DNA of 64,000 bases from Pseudolysinimonas_A sp039912695 (GCF_039912695.1 NZ_JBDSPJ010000010.1:16927-80926); one strand, 5' to 3'; counted from the first letter of the stretch, positions 42,060 to 51,261 are shown. Program-made: numbers and translations. The notes: generated by a model not told the origin, from the sequence alone.

Positions 42060-44396
42060 CTATCGGCCGTCTGACCAGCTCGCGTGCAGCGCCCGATCGA
42101 ACCCGACTCGTCGCACCGGGCCGGTCAACTCAACGTCAAGCCGCAACGGAATGTCGCCGCTCGAGCGGCCGAACCCGAACGACAGCGCACCGGGTTCGAC
42201 AATCCGAGATCCGTCGACGCCGGTGAACGACGCCAGATCGGCCGGGATGTCGACCTTCAACTGAGCAGTCTCCCCCGGCGACAGCCATACCTTCCGGTAC
42301 GAGATCAGTCGCTCGACGGGTCGAACGACCGAAGCGACCGGATCGTGCAGATAGACCTGCACAACCTCGGCTCCGGCGCGAATGCCCACATTGCGGATCG
42401 CGACCGAAAGCCGCACCACACCGTCGGTGCCGATCGAGGTCGACTCGGCCTCGGCATCCGTCCATTCAAAATCGGTGTACGACAAACCGAACCCGAACGG
42501 ATAGGCGGCACTGGGGTCGATGTTCGACACCGAGTTCTTGCGTGCCAGAGGGGCCGCCAGGTAGGTCGAAGGCTGAGCACCCGAGGTGGCGGGAACGCTC
42601 ACCGGAAGCCGACCGCTCGGGTTCACGCGACCGCTGAGCACGCCGGCGATGGCCGGGCCACCCTCTTCGCCGGGGAAAAAGGTCTGCACGATCGCGGCTG
42701 CTTCGCCGACGGCGTTTCCCAGAGCGTACGGCCGGCCCGAGAGCAGCACCACCACGACCGGGGTTCCCGCCGCCAACAGGGCGTCGAGCAACGCGGTCTG
42801 CGCGCCGGGGAGGTCGAGCAATTCAGCATCCGATCCCTCGCCGCTAGTGCCGCGGCCAAAGAGTCCCGCGCGGTCGCCCAGCGCCAGGACGACGACATCC
42901 GCCGCCTTCGCTGCCTCAATCGCCGCCGGGATGCCGTCGGTCTCGCCGCCGTCGACGGTGGTTCCTGGGGTCGACGTCACGGCCGAGCCAGGAAACTCGG
43001 CGGTGAGGGCATCGAGCAGGGTGGGGATCTCAATCCCGATCTCCCAATCCGGATGCTTCACCCCGACGTGCGACGGGAACGAATAGCCACCGAGCATCGC
43101 GTAGGGGTCATCGGCGGTTGGACCGATGACGGCGATCCGGGCGGGCGCCCCGAGCGGCAGCACGCCGTCATTGCGCAGCAAGATGATCCCCTGCTCGGCG
43201 ATCTCTCGGGCGATCGCGCGGTTCACGGGCGGGTCAAGATCGATTGTGCCGCGCAGGGCTTCCAGATCATCAAGGTCGCGACCGGCTAGGGCAGGCGGAA
43301 CGGCCGACCATTCCGGGTCGAGTAGCCCGAGTTCGCTCTTCTGGCGCAACACCCGGGTCAGGGCGAGGTCGATGACGGCTTCCTCGAGCACACCGCTGCG
43401 GATAGCCGCCAGGAGCGGTTCAGCGAACGTGTGCACGGTCGGCAGTTCGACGTCGATCCCGGCCCGCAGTGCGGCGGCGGCGGCGTCTCCCAAGTCGGCC
43501 GCCGTGCCGTGCAGGGTGTGCAGGAAGGCGATCGCGAAATAGTCCGACACGACGGTGCCGTCGAATCCCCACTCGTCCCGCAGCAACACGGTGAGCAGCG
43601 AGCGGTCAGCCGCGGTCGGGATGCCGTCCAGGTCGGTGTACGAGTTCATCAGCGACCGCGGGTGGCCGTCGCGCAGCACCATCTCGAACGGCGGCAGCAG
43701 CACGTCGGCCAGCTCGCGGCGCCCGATCGACACCGGGGCGAGATTGCGGCCCGCGCGTGAGGCCGAGTAGCCCACGAAGTGCTTGAGCGTCGCGACGACT
43801 CCGGCCGCCTCGATGCCGCGCACGTAGGCCGCGCCGATCGTGCCGACCAGATAGGGGTCCTCGCCGATCGACTCCTCGACGCGACCCCAGCGTGCGTCGC
43901 GCACGACATCCAGCACGGGAGCGAGACCCTGGTGAACGCCGACCGACGCCATGTCTTCGCCGATGCGGCGCGCCATCCGCTCAATCAGTTGCGGGTTGAA
44001 CGAGGCACCCCACGACACCGGCACCGGGTACGCGGTGGCACCCCAGGCGGCGAAGCCGGCGAGGCACTCCTCGTGGGCGACCGCCGGGATGCCGTGAGCG
44101 CTCTCGGCAACGATCCGGCGCTGCAGGCGCAGCAACGACACCGCACCGAGCGCCGGATCGACGGGGGCGGTGCCGAACGGGCGGGTGATCTGCCCCAGGC
44201 CGAGCGGCAGCAGTTCGTTCAGGTCGACGACAGCCGAGAAGTCGTGCTGGTGGGGTGCGACCTCACCGCCGTCCGCGCCGGCCCCGACCCAGATGCCGTA
44301 CAGCTGGGCGATCTTCTCCTCAAGCGTGAGCTGGGCAATCAACGCCGCAACGTCATCCGTTGGGGTAGCGGCTTCTGCCGGCTTTTCCATCGTCAT
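42060..44396 (-). CDS. GH3 beta-glycosidase, likely beta-xylosidase/beta-glucosidase (bxlA-like)
   Basis: 778 residues, cytoplasmic (no signal peptide). N-terminal (alpha/beta)8 domain with LTLEEKIAQLYG, HEECLAGFAAWG, KHFVGYSASRAGRN and the nucleophile Asp in DGTVVSDYFAIAF; (alpha/beta)6 domain with LLRNDGVLPLG and FFPGEEGGPAIAGVL; C-terminal fibronectin III-like domain with EVVQVYLHD. Lies 4 bp after the second permease gene, so it is the last gene of an SBP-permease-permease-GH3 operon. That order equals bxlEFGA of Streptomyces, where the GH3 enzyme is a beta-xylosidase acting on imported xylo-oligosaccharides. Specificity not proven. Confidence 0.88.
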   Translation of the reverse strand: MTMEKPAEAATPTDDVAALIAQLTLEEKIAQLYGIWVGAGADGGEVAPHQHDFSAVVDLNELLPLGLGQITRPFGTAPVDPALGAVSLLRLQRRIVAESAHGIPAVAHEECLAGFAAWGATAYPVPVSWGASFNPQLIERMARRIGEDMASVGVHQGLAPVLDVVRDARWGRVEESIGEDPYLVGTIGAAYVRGIEAAGVVATLKHFVGYSASRAGRNLAPVSIGRRELADVLLPPFEMVLRDGHPRSLMNSYTDLDGIPTAADRSLLTVLLRDEWGFDGTVVSDYFAIAFLHTLHGTAADLGDAAAAALRAGIDVELPTVHTFAEPLLAAIRSGVLEEAVIDLALTRVLRQKSELGLLDPEWSAVPPALAGRDLDDLEALRGTIDLDPPVNRAIAREIAEQGIILLRNDGVLPLGAPARIAVIGPTADDPYAMLGGYSFPSHVGVKHPDWEIGIEIPTLLDALTAEFPGSAVTSTPGTTVDGGETDGIPAAIEAAKAADVVVLALGDRAGLFGRGTSGEGSDAELLDLPGAQTALLDALLAAGTPVVVVLLSGRPYALGNAVGEAAAIVQTFFPGEEGGPAIAGVLSGRVNPSGRLPVSVPATSGAQPSTYLAAPLARKNSVSNIDPSAAYPFGFGLSYTDFEWTDAEAESTSIGTDGVVRLSVAIRNVGIRAGAEVVQVYLHDPVASVVRPVERLISYRKVWLSPGETAQLKVDIPADLASFTGVDGSRIVEPGALSFGFGRSSGDIPLRLDVELTGPVRRVGFDRALHASWSDGR

Positions 44397-44400
44397 CGAA

Positions 44401-45267
44401 TCAGCCCTTGACCGCGCCCGTGAGACCGCCGACGATACGTCGCTCGGCGAGGGTGAAAAAGAGGATCGCCGGAAGCATCGACAGGGAGGTATAGGCGAGA
44501 ACCGCGCCGGTATCGCTCGAGTATTGTGCCGAGAACTGCTGCACGCCGAGAGGCAACGTCCAGAGGTCTTGCGGCATCCCGCCCGCGCCCAAGATGAGCA
44601 ACGGAAGCAAATACGCGTTCCAGCTGGCGATGAAGGCCAGAACCCCGACCGTCACCAGTCCGGGAACGGCGAGCGGCAGGGCAATGCGCCAGAAGAACCC
44701 GAGTCGACTCGCGCCGTCGATCGAGGCAGCTTCTTCGAGTTCGGCCGGGATCGCACGCAGGAACGGCACGAGGATGATGATCGTCGTTGGCAGCGCGAAA
44801 CCGATCTGCGGGATGATGAGGCCCAAGAATGATCCATTCAGGTGGAGGGTTCGCAACATGATGCTGAGCGGCAGTGCGGCGACGGTGACCGGGAACATCA
44901 GCCCAGCTGCGAAGAGCCCGTAGAGCCAGTTGCGACCGCGAAACTCGTAGCGCGCGATCGCGAACGCGGCCATGACTCCGAACACGACGACGCCGAGCGT
45001 CGTTCCGACCCCCACCAAGGTGGATGAGAACACCGATCCCCAGAAGCGCTGCGACGTCAGAACTCGCGCGTAGTTCTCGATCGTCCACGGGTTGGGCCAG
45101 CCGCCGGGTGCCGCGTTCAGGTCGGCCGTCGACCGGAATCCGCTGATCCAGACGTACGCGACGGGAGCGATCGCAATCCCGGCGGCCACGAGGGCCACGA
45201 GGTAGACCCAGGGCTGGGCCCAGTTGAACCGCTTGCGCCGCGCGGGCGCGAGGTCGAGCGTCGTCAT
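44401..45267 (-). CDS. Carbohydrate ABC transporter permease (bxlG-like)
   Basis: 288 residues; the ATG abuts the stop of the upstream permease (TGACATG). Six helices expected; the EAA loop EEAASIDGASRLGFFW followed by ALPLAVPGL is the MalG-type contact with the ATPase (supplied in trans, probably by a shared MsiK-type ATPase as in Streptomyces, since no ATPase gene is in this operon). Imports xylo-oligosaccharide by context. Confidence 0.9.
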   Translation of the reverse strand: MTTLDLAPARRKRFNWAQPWVYLVALVAAGIAIAPVAYVWISGFRSTADLNAAPGGWPNPWTIENYARVLTSQRFWGSVFSSTLVGVGTTLGVVVFGVMAAFAIARYEFRGRNWLYGLFAAGLMFPVTVAALPLSIMLRTLHLNGSFLGLIIPQIGFALPTTIIILVPFLRAIPAELEEAASIDGASRLGFFWRIALPLAVPGLVTVGVLAFIASWNAYLLPLLILGAGGMPQDLWTLPLGVQQFSAQYSSDTGAVLAYTSLSMLPAILFFTLAERRIVGGLTGAVKG

Positions 45268-45268
45268 G

Positions 45269-46237
45269 TCAGCGAACCCCACTCGTGGTCATGGCGCCGG
45301 CGAGATCTCGGCGCAGCGCGATGCGTTGGTAGACGAGCGCAATCGCCAGGGAAATGACGAACAGGATCACGGCGACAGCGCTCCCGTAGCCCGGTGCTCC
45401 CTGACCGTTTAGCAGCATGTAGACGGCCATCGTGTTGGTCGCCCCCACGGGTCCGCCCTTCGTGGTCACCCACACCATGTCGAAGAGCTGGAGCGAGCCG
45501 ATGATCGAGAGGAACGCCCAAATGCGAATCGTCGGCCCGAGCAGCGGGAGCGTGATGCGCCGCTGGATCTGCCACCAACTTGCACCGTCGATCGACGCCG
45601 CCTCGTTGAGTTCCGGGGGCACCCCTTGGAGCCCCGCCAGCATGAGCAGGACGGCGAACCCGAGGTACTTCCAGGTGAGGATCACGAACATCACGCCGAG
45701 AGCGATCTGGGGATTCGCCAACCACGGTTGTGCGAGATCGCCGAGGCCGATCGAGTCCAGCAGCGCGTTGATGCCGCCACGCGGGGAGAGGATGAGCTTG
45801 AAGGCGAGGCCGGCGATGACCTCAGCCAGCACGTAGGGCACGAAGATCAGCGCACGGAACACGGCGCGGCCGCGCAGCTTGCGGTTGAGCAGGAGAGCGA
45901 TACCGATCGCGAGCGGTCCCTGGATCAGCATCGACAGGCCGACGATCGTGAAGTTGTTCGCAATCGCGTGCTGGAAGACCGGATCCCCGAGGGCTCGCAG
46001 GTAGTTGGTGAAGCCGATGAAACGCACCAGCGGCCCGAGACCGTTCCAGTTGAAGAGGCTGTAGTACGCGGCCAAGACAACCGGGAGGATCACAAAGGCG
46101 AGGAACACGAGCGCGGCGGGACCGATCAGCAGACCGAGCTCGAGGCGCGTGCGGAATTCACGCGATCGACGCGTGCGAACGGATGCGGGGGCAGGGCCCG
46201 CCGTGACGGCGGGCCCTGCCTCAGTGTGAATCGTCAT
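45269..46237 (-). CDS. Carbohydrate ABC transporter permease (bxlF-like)
   Basis: 322 residues with an Arg-rich cytoplasmic N-tail (SVRTRRSREFRTRLE), six predicted helices and EAA motif NEAASIDGASWWQIQ followed by ITLPLLGPT. MalF/UgpA class. Twenty-one bp after the binding-protein gene and one base before the next permease. Confidence 0.9.
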   Translation of the reverse strand: MTIHTEAGPAVTAGPAPASVRTRRSREFRTRLELGLLIGPAALVFLAFVILPVVLAAYYSLFNWNGLGPLVRFIGFTNYLRALGDPVFQHAIANNFTIVGLSMLIQGPLAIGIALLLNRKLRGRAVFRALIFVPYVLAEVIAGLAFKLILSPRGGINALLDSIGLGDLAQPWLANPQIALGVMFVILTWKYLGFAVLLMLAGLQGVPPELNEAASIDGASWWQIQRRITLPLLGPTIRIWAFLSIIGSLQLFDMVWVTTKGGPVGATNTMAVYMLLNGQGAPGYGSAVAVILFVISLAIALVYQRIALRRDLAGAMTTSGVR

Positions 46238-46258
46238 ATCGATGAGGAGCGAAGTCGG

Positions 46259-47548
46259 CTACTGAGCCGCCGCGGTGTCCTTCAGGGCTTTGACGACATC
46301 CGCAGGGGTACCGGTCCCGGCGAAGATGTTAACGATTGCCTGGTTCAGCGGGTTGCCGAATGCCGGGCCGAGGGCGCTGTCCAGCCAGAGCTGCACGTAC
46401 GACGAACCGGCGAGACCCGAGGCGATCGCCTTGAGGTTCGGATCGGTCAGCGCAGCGGCCGCGTTCGGGTTGGCGGGGATGCCCGACCCGATTGCAGCGA
46501 AACGACTCTGCACATCGTCGCTCTCGAGGTACTTGAGCAGTTCGACTGTCTCCTTCGGAGCGTTAGCGCTGATGCCCCAGCCGTCGCCACCACCCATCGT
46601 GATGGTCGGGTCGCCCGCCGAGCCAGGAACGCTCGGGAACGGGAACCAGCCCAGCCACGACGGCACCTTGCCGTCGGCGGTCAGGCCACCGATCGTGCCC
46701 GAATCCCACGGACCCATGAACTCCATCGCGGCGTTGCCGTTGGCTACCAGACCGGCCGAGCTGTCAGCACCGGTTTGAGCCGGAGTGGCCAGGAAGCCGT
46801 CGTTGAACGGCTTCGTTGCCAGGAAGTCCTGGAGCGTCTGACCAGCTTCGAGCCAGCACGGGTCGTCGAAGTTCAGGGCCGGGATTGCCGTCTGCAGCGT
46901 CGCGGTTGAGCACGCGTTCAGGGCGAACTGGTACCACCAGTGACCGGCGGGCCACAGGTCGCCGGCACCGACGGAGATCGGAGCCACGTTGATCGCCTTG
47001 ATCTTGGCAACATCGGCCTCGAGCTCAGGCAGCGTCTTGGGCGTACCCGAGATCCCCGCCTGCTGGAAGAGATCTTTGTTGTACCAGATTCCCGTGATGC
47101 CGAACGAGAACGGCAGCGCGTACTGCTTGCCGTCAACTTCCCACGGCTTCACGACTCCACCGAGCTGGCTGATCGTGTCGCTGGCCACATCGGTGAGATC
47201 CATCAGATAGCCAGCCTCGGCCTGCGAGCGGACCTCGCCACCCGGCCACACCATGAAGAGATCGGGGGCGTCGCCGGACTGGAGAGCGTTGGGGATCAGG
47301 GTGCGCTGCAGGTCTTCGTTCTGGTAGCCGGTCTGCTCGACTGTGACACCGGGGTGCGCTGCCTCGAACTCCGCGGCAACGTCAGCCCAGAGGCTTGACA
47401 GGGGAGCAGTGGTGGCGTTGTGCCACCAGGTGATGGTGACTTTTGCGTCGCCTCCCGCGGCCCCGCCGGAACATCCGGCCAGACCGAGGAACACGACCGT
47501 CGAAGCTGCGACAAGGGCGCCCAGCCTCTTGGTGCGGTTCTTGTTCAT
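46259..47548 (-). CDS. Extracellular sugar-binding lipoprotein (bxlE-like)
   Basis: 429 residues from the ATG downstream of the operator region; the longer frame start overlaps regulatory DNA and is rejected. Signal with KRLGALVAAS and lipobox LAGC (Cys26), then a family 1/ class B solute-binding fold: VTITWWHNATT, FEAAHPGVTVEQTGYQ, and GGGDGWGISANAPK. Binds oligosaccharides outside the membrane for the two permeases. Promoter region carries CGAAAGTTTCG and the ROK-type palindrome. Confidence 0.9.
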   Translation of the reverse strand: MNKNRTKRLGALVAASTVVFLGLAGCSGGAAGGDAKVTITWWHNATTAPLSSLWADVAAEFEAAHPGVTVEQTGYQNEDLQRTLIPNALQSGDAPDLFMVWPGGEVRSQAEAGYLMDLTDVASDTISQLGGVVKPWEVDGKQYALPFSFGITGIWYNKDLFQQAGISGTPKTLPELEADVAKIKAINVAPISVGAGDLWPAGHWWYQFALNACSTATLQTAIPALNFDDPCWLEAGQTLQDFLATKPFNDGFLATPAQTGADSSAGLVANGNAAMEFMGPWDSGTIGGLTADGKVPSWLGWFPFPSVPGSAGDPTITMGGGDGWGISANAPKETVELLKYLESDDVQSRFAAIGSGIPANPNAAAALTDPNLKAIASGLAGSSYVQLWLDSALGPAFGNPLNQAIVNIFAGTGTPADVVKALKDTAAAQ

Positions 47549-47558
47549 CTTTGAACGC

Positions 47559-47644
47559 CTTTCGAAAGTTTCGGACTTTATGCCGAAAGTGATTGGTGGC
47601 CCGATCTTTGCACGGCACGCCATTTGTAGTCAAGGACAACAAAT
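47559..47644. promoter_or_regulatory. bxlE/ROK divergent control region
   Basis: CTTTCGAAAG palindrome (47559-47568) overlapping CGAAAGTTTCG (47563-47573; reverse CGAAACTTTCG, the xylanase operator of Streptomyces). A second palindrome, arms ATTTGTAGTC and GACAACAAAT with 9 of 10 pairs, lies at 47622-47644, 22 bp before the ROK start. Confidence 0.7.
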
Positions 47645-47665
47645 ACCCGCCGATAAAGTAGGCGC

Positions 47666-48835
47666 ATGCCAGCGCCGGACCACGTTGAGGGTGTCCGCCG
47701 CCGCAACCTGGCGACAGTCCTCGACCTCGTGCACCACCGCCGCGTCAGTTCGCGGGCCGACGTCACAGCGCTCACGGGCCTCAATCGCTCGACCGTCGCC
47801 GCGCTCGTCGCCGAGCTTGTCGCGCTCGGCCTCCTCGAGGAAGGCGACCCGGTCGCCAGTAGCCGGGTGGGTCGCCCGTCTCCCGTCGTTCACCCCGACC
47901 CGCGCCCGGTAGTCATCGCCGTAAACCCAGAAGTGGATGCCGTCACGGCCGCGGTGGTCGGGCTGGGGGCGCGGGTCGAACGCCGGGTACGCCGACCCGT
48001 GGATGCCGTTCCCACTCCCGAGGACGCTGTCGCGATCATCGCCGACGTGGTGCGCGAACTCGTAGCGGCATCCCCTCGAAATCGCCGCGTCGCGGCCATC
48101 GGCCTCGCGATCCCCGGGCTCGTGCGCGCCAGCGACAGGCTCGTCCGCTGGGCTTCGCACCTGGGTTGGCGCGAAGTGCCGTTCGCCGCGATGGTTGAGG
48201 ACGCGGTCGGGCTGCCCGTCGTGGCCGACAACGACGCGAGCCTCGGCGCTCTCGCCGAGCACCTGTTCGGCGCCGGGCGCGGCGTCGACGACCTGATCTA
48301 CCTCAACGGCGGAGCCAGCGGCATCGGCGGGGGCGCCATCGTGCGCGGCTCCCTGCTCACCGGCCGCGGCGGATACGCGGGAGAGTTCGGGCAAAACCGA
48401 CCCGGCGTCGACGATCCCCACAATCGAGTGACCTCCCGCGGCACGCTGGAGGACGAGGTCAGTCGCGCCCGGGTCCTCGACCTTCTGGGGCTGGAGTCCG
48501 CCGATGAACCCCAGCTCGCTGCCGCGATCGAAACCTCCGCCTCTCCTGCCGTTCGCGTCGAGATGCGGCGTCAGCAGGGCATCCTGGCCGCCGCCCTGGG
48601 CAACGCCGTCAACGTCTTCAATCCCGAGTTGGTCGTCCTCGGCGGCTACCTCGCGACGCACCTGGCCTGGGATCCACCGAGTCTCGAGGACGCCGTCCGC
48701 GACACGACGGTTCCCGCCGCCTGGGAAGGAACGTCAATCGTGCCCGCCGCACTCGGCGAAGACCGGCTGCTGATTGGGGCGGCAGAACTCGCGTTCCGCC
48801 CGCTGCTGCGCGATCCCGGGAAGTGGAACCCCTGA
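47666..48835 (+). CDS. xylR: ROK family transcriptional repressor, XylR-like
   Basis: 389 residues. N-terminal winged HTH (RRRNLATVLDLVHHRR, then ADVTALTGLNRSTVAALVAE) followed by a ROK sugar-kinase-like sensor: IGLAIPGLVR, VVADNDASLGALAEH and GASGIGGGAIVRG. It lacks the C-x-C-G-x2-G-C zinc motif that most ROK proteins have after the GEFGH segment; here the equivalent stretch GEFGQNRPGVDDPHNR has no Cys. Divergent from the xylo-oligosaccharide importer operon. XylR-type role inferred from context and from the palindrome shared with xylA. Confidence 0.82.
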   Translation: MPAPDHVEGVRRRNLATVLDLVHHRRVSSRADVTALTGLNRSTVAALVAELVALGLLEEGDPVASSRVGRPSPVVHPDPRPVVIAVNPEVDAVTAAVVGLGARVERRVRRPVDAVPTPEDAVAIIADVVRELVAASPRNRRVAAIGLAIPGLVRASDRLVRWASHLGWREVPFAAMVEDAVGLPVVADNDASLGALAEHLFGAGRGVDDLIYLNGGASGIGGGAIVRGSLLTGRGGYAGEFGQNRPGVDDPHNRVTSRGTLEDEVSRARVLDLLGLESADEPQLAAAIETSASPAVRVEMRRQQGILAAALGNAVNVFNPELVVLGGYLATHLAWDPPSLEDAVRDTTVPAAWEGTSIVPAALGEDRLLIGAAELAFRPLLRDPGKWNP

Positions 48836-48840
48836 ACCCT

Positions 48841-48920
48841 CCTCCGCTTGGCTCCAGCCATGCGCGGTCGGACCCACGTCGATTTGGGTCCACTCGCGCA
48901 TGGCTGGAGCCAAGCGGAGG
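48841..48920. terminator. 80-nt hairpin with 26-bp perfect arms between convergent genes
   Basis: Left arm CCTCCGCTTGGCTCCAGCC continuing ATGCGCG, right arm its exact complement; an inner GGACCCA/TGGGTCC stem closes the loop. Serves as a bidirectional terminator by position. It could also be a palindromic repeat element. Confidence 0.75.
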
Positions 48921-48928
48921 GGTGAGAG

Positions 48929-50200
48929 TCAGGCCAGGCGGTCTTCCATCCCCCACTGCTGGCCGTAGCCGCCGTCGGTGATCGGTCTCTTCATCAACTC
49001 CAGGAACGGCGACGCGGGGAATGCCTCGGGGCCGAGCACGCCGAGCCCGCTCCAGACACCGGTCGAGAGCAGTTCGAGCGCGATGACGGGGTTGAGGGCC
49101 GTCTGCCACACGACGCACTGGCTGTCGTATTCGGCCATCGTCCACTCGTTGTCGCTCACGTGGTACAGGTAGACCTCGCGCGGCGTGCCGTCTTTGCCGG
49201 TTCCCGTGACCCACACTCCGGCACAGGTCTTACCCGTCATCTTCGGGCCGATCGTCGCAGGATCGGGCAGTGCCGCGGCGACAACGTCGCGCGGCGCAAC
49301 CTCGACCGGGCCGTTGGCGCTGCGCACTCGGATCGGCGTGACGGCGTCGAGGTGCAGCTTGTGCAGCGTCTTCAGAACGCCGATGAACTCATCCCCGAGC
49401 CCGTACTTGAATGTGACGCGCTTGGCATCCACCCAACGCGGCATCAACAGCACCTCCTCGTGCTCGACGTTGACGCACTCGACAGGTCCGATGCCGTCCG
49501 GGAACACGAAGACCTCGGGTTCCGAGAACGGCGGGGTCGTGAACCAACCCTTGTCTTTCTCCCAGATCACCGGCGGGTTGAGGCATTCTTCGATCGTCGT
49601 CCAGATGCTGAACGACGGCGCGAAGATCTCGTCGCCATTCTCATCGCGCACCACGAGGTTCGCCCCGTCGCGCACACCCAGTTCGTCGATCTCGCCGAAC
49701 AACTCGTCGGCCGCGTAGCGCGCGAAGACGTCGGACAGCCCCGGTTCGACGCCGATGCCGACGAGCGCGAGACGCCCGGCCTGCTCCCAGTCGCCCGCCT
49801 GCTCGAACTGGTCGTCGCCCAGTTTCACGCCGGTCTCGGAGTACGGATTGTCGGGATGCGGCTCCGACAGACTCATCGCCATATCGAGGTAGTTCGCTTC
49901 GGCGGCGAGCGCCCCGGCGAAAATCGTCGGGACGAACTTCGGCTCGACGGCGTTCATCACGTGAGTCGCGCCGTGTTCGCGGGCAACCGCGGCCACCGAC
50001 TCGGGGTCGGAGGCGTCGATCTTGGACGCCAGGAACCGGCCCCCCTGGTCGCCGTGCTTCGCCGTGATCCACGCGATCGTGCGCTCGGCGCGCGAAATGT
50101 CGTAGTCGCTGACGACCATGAGTTCAAAGAAGTCGCGGCGGGCGGCGATCTTCGCGATCGCGTCACCCACCCCGCCGGCACCGACGAGCAGGATTCTCAT
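48929..50200 (-). CDS. Saccharopine dehydrogenase family oxidoreductase
   Basis: 423 residues. N-terminal Rossmann motif ILLVGAGGVGDAIAK (3-17) with SDYD binding the ribose; the rest matches saccharopine dehydrogenase-like proteins with GIGVEPGLSDVFARYA, a conserved segment of that group. Possible substrates include amino acid/amine conjugates such as carboxynorspermidine; the family includes lysine-pathway and many uncharacterised members. ATGA overlap with the upstream aldo/keto reductase gene couples them, so they likely serve one pathway. Confidence 0.85.
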   Translation of the reverse strand: MRILLVGAGGVGDAIAKIAARRDFFELMVVSDYDISRAERTIAWITAKHGDQGGRFLASKIDASDPESVAAVAREHGATHVMNAVEPKFVPTIFAGALAAEANYLDMAMSLSEPHPDNPYSETGVKLGDDQFEQAGDWEQAGRLALVGIGVEPGLSDVFARYAADELFGEIDELGVRDGANLVVRDENGDEIFAPSFSIWTTIEECLNPPVIWEKDKGWFTTPPFSEPEVFVFPDGIGPVECVNVEHEEVLLMPRWVDAKRVTFKYGLGDEFIGVLKTLHKLHLDAVTPIRVRSANGPVEVAPRDVVAAALPDPATIGPKMTGKTCAGVWVTGTGKDGTPREVYLYHVSDNEWTMAEYDSQCVVWQTALNPVIALELLSTGVWSGLGVLGPEAFPASPFLELMKRPITDGGYGQQWGMEDRLA

Positions 50201-51261
50201 GTGGTCGCGGCCGCGCGGTGACGCCCGAGCAGGGATAGGTCGGCATGCCCCAACCGCTCGCCGGCTGAGGCCACCTGGTGCCAGTACGGGTAGAGCAGAG
50301 TCGGCCGGCTGACCTCTTCGAGACGCGTGGTCTCTTCGGGCGTCAGCACCAGGTCGGCGGCGGCGAGGTTGTCTGCGAGCTGTTCCGAGGTGCGGGCGCC
50401 GATCACGACGGTCGAGATTCCAGGGCGGGCGAGGGTCCAGGAGAGCGCAACCTGCGCGGCCGAAACCCCGCGGTCGTCGGCAATCGCGACCAGCGCATCC
50501 ACGATGTTGTAGAGGTGGTTCTCATCGGGGACCGGAGGTTCGTTCCAATCGGTGAGCAGGCGCGACCCGGCGGGCGCATCAACGCCGCGACGGTATTTGC
50601 CCGACAACAGCCCACCCGCGAGGGGCGACCAGACCAGGATGCCGACGCCCTGATCGAGGGCGAGCGGCACCAACTCATATTCGGCCTCGCGAGCGTGCAA
50701 CGAGTAGTGGATCTGCTGGCTGACGATCGGCGCGAATCCCCGCTTGTCGGCAACGCCGATCGCCTTCATCACGTGCCAGGCGGAGTAGTTCGACACCCCG
50801 ACGTAGCGCACCTTGCCCTGGTCAACGAGGTGCGTGAGTGCCGCAAGGGTTTCTTCGAGCGGAGTCTGTCCGTCCCATTCGTGCACCTGGTAGAGGTCGA
50901 TGTACTCGGTGCCGAGGCGCTTCAGGCTGGCTTCAGCGGCGCGAATCAGGTGGTGCCGCGACAGACCCTCGCCGTTGGGGCCTTCGCCCATGCGGAACCT
51001 CGCCTTGGTGGCGATCAACAGATCGTCGCGACGGCCCTTCACGATCTCGCCGACGATCTCTTCGGACTGACCCGCTGAGTACACGTCGGCCGTGTCGATC
51101 AGATTCACCCCCGCCGCGATGGCCTGGTCGACTTGCTTGCGCGCCGTCGTCGTGTCGGTCGTGCCGACGAACGCGAATTTGCCGGAGCCGCCGAACGTCA
51201 TCGTTCCGAGCGACAGTGCCGAGACCTTAAGCCCGCTTTTACCGAGATTCCTGTATTCCAT
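50197..51261 (-). CDS. Aldo/keto reductase
   Basis: 354 residues from the second ATG. YajO/YghZ-like AKR: YRNLGKSGLKVSALSLG at the start, catalytic Asp/Tyr in NLIDTADVYSAGQSE, Lys in LIATKARF, His in LYQVHEWDG, NADPH site VVIGARTSEQLADNL. Cytoplasmic NADPH-dependent carbonyl or sugar aldehyde reductase. Divergent from a ROK regulator; cotranscribed with the saccharopine-dehydrogenase-like gene. Confidence 0.9.
   Translation of the reverse strand: MEYRNLGKSGLKVSALSLGTMTFGGSGKFAFVGTTDTTTARKQVDQAIAAGVNLIDTADVYSAGQSEEIVGEIVKGRRDDLLIATKARFRMGEGPNGEGLSRHHLIRAAEASLKRLGTEYIDLYQVHEWDGQTPLEETLAALTHLVDQGKVRYVGVSNYSAWHVMKAIGVADKRGFAPIVSQQIHYSLHAREAEYELVPLALDQGVGILVWSPLAGGLLSGKYRRGVDAPAGSRLLTDWNEPPVPDENHLYNIVDALVAIADDRGVSAAQVALSWTLARPGISTVVIGARTSEQLADNLAAADLVLTPEETTRLEEVSRPTLLYPYWHQVASAGERLGHADLSLLGRHRAAATT

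Noticed and set aside
48826..48841. GAACCCCT/GAACCCTC duplication at the end of the XylR-like ROK gene
   Set aside because: Only 7-8 bp; likely chance in C-rich sequence.
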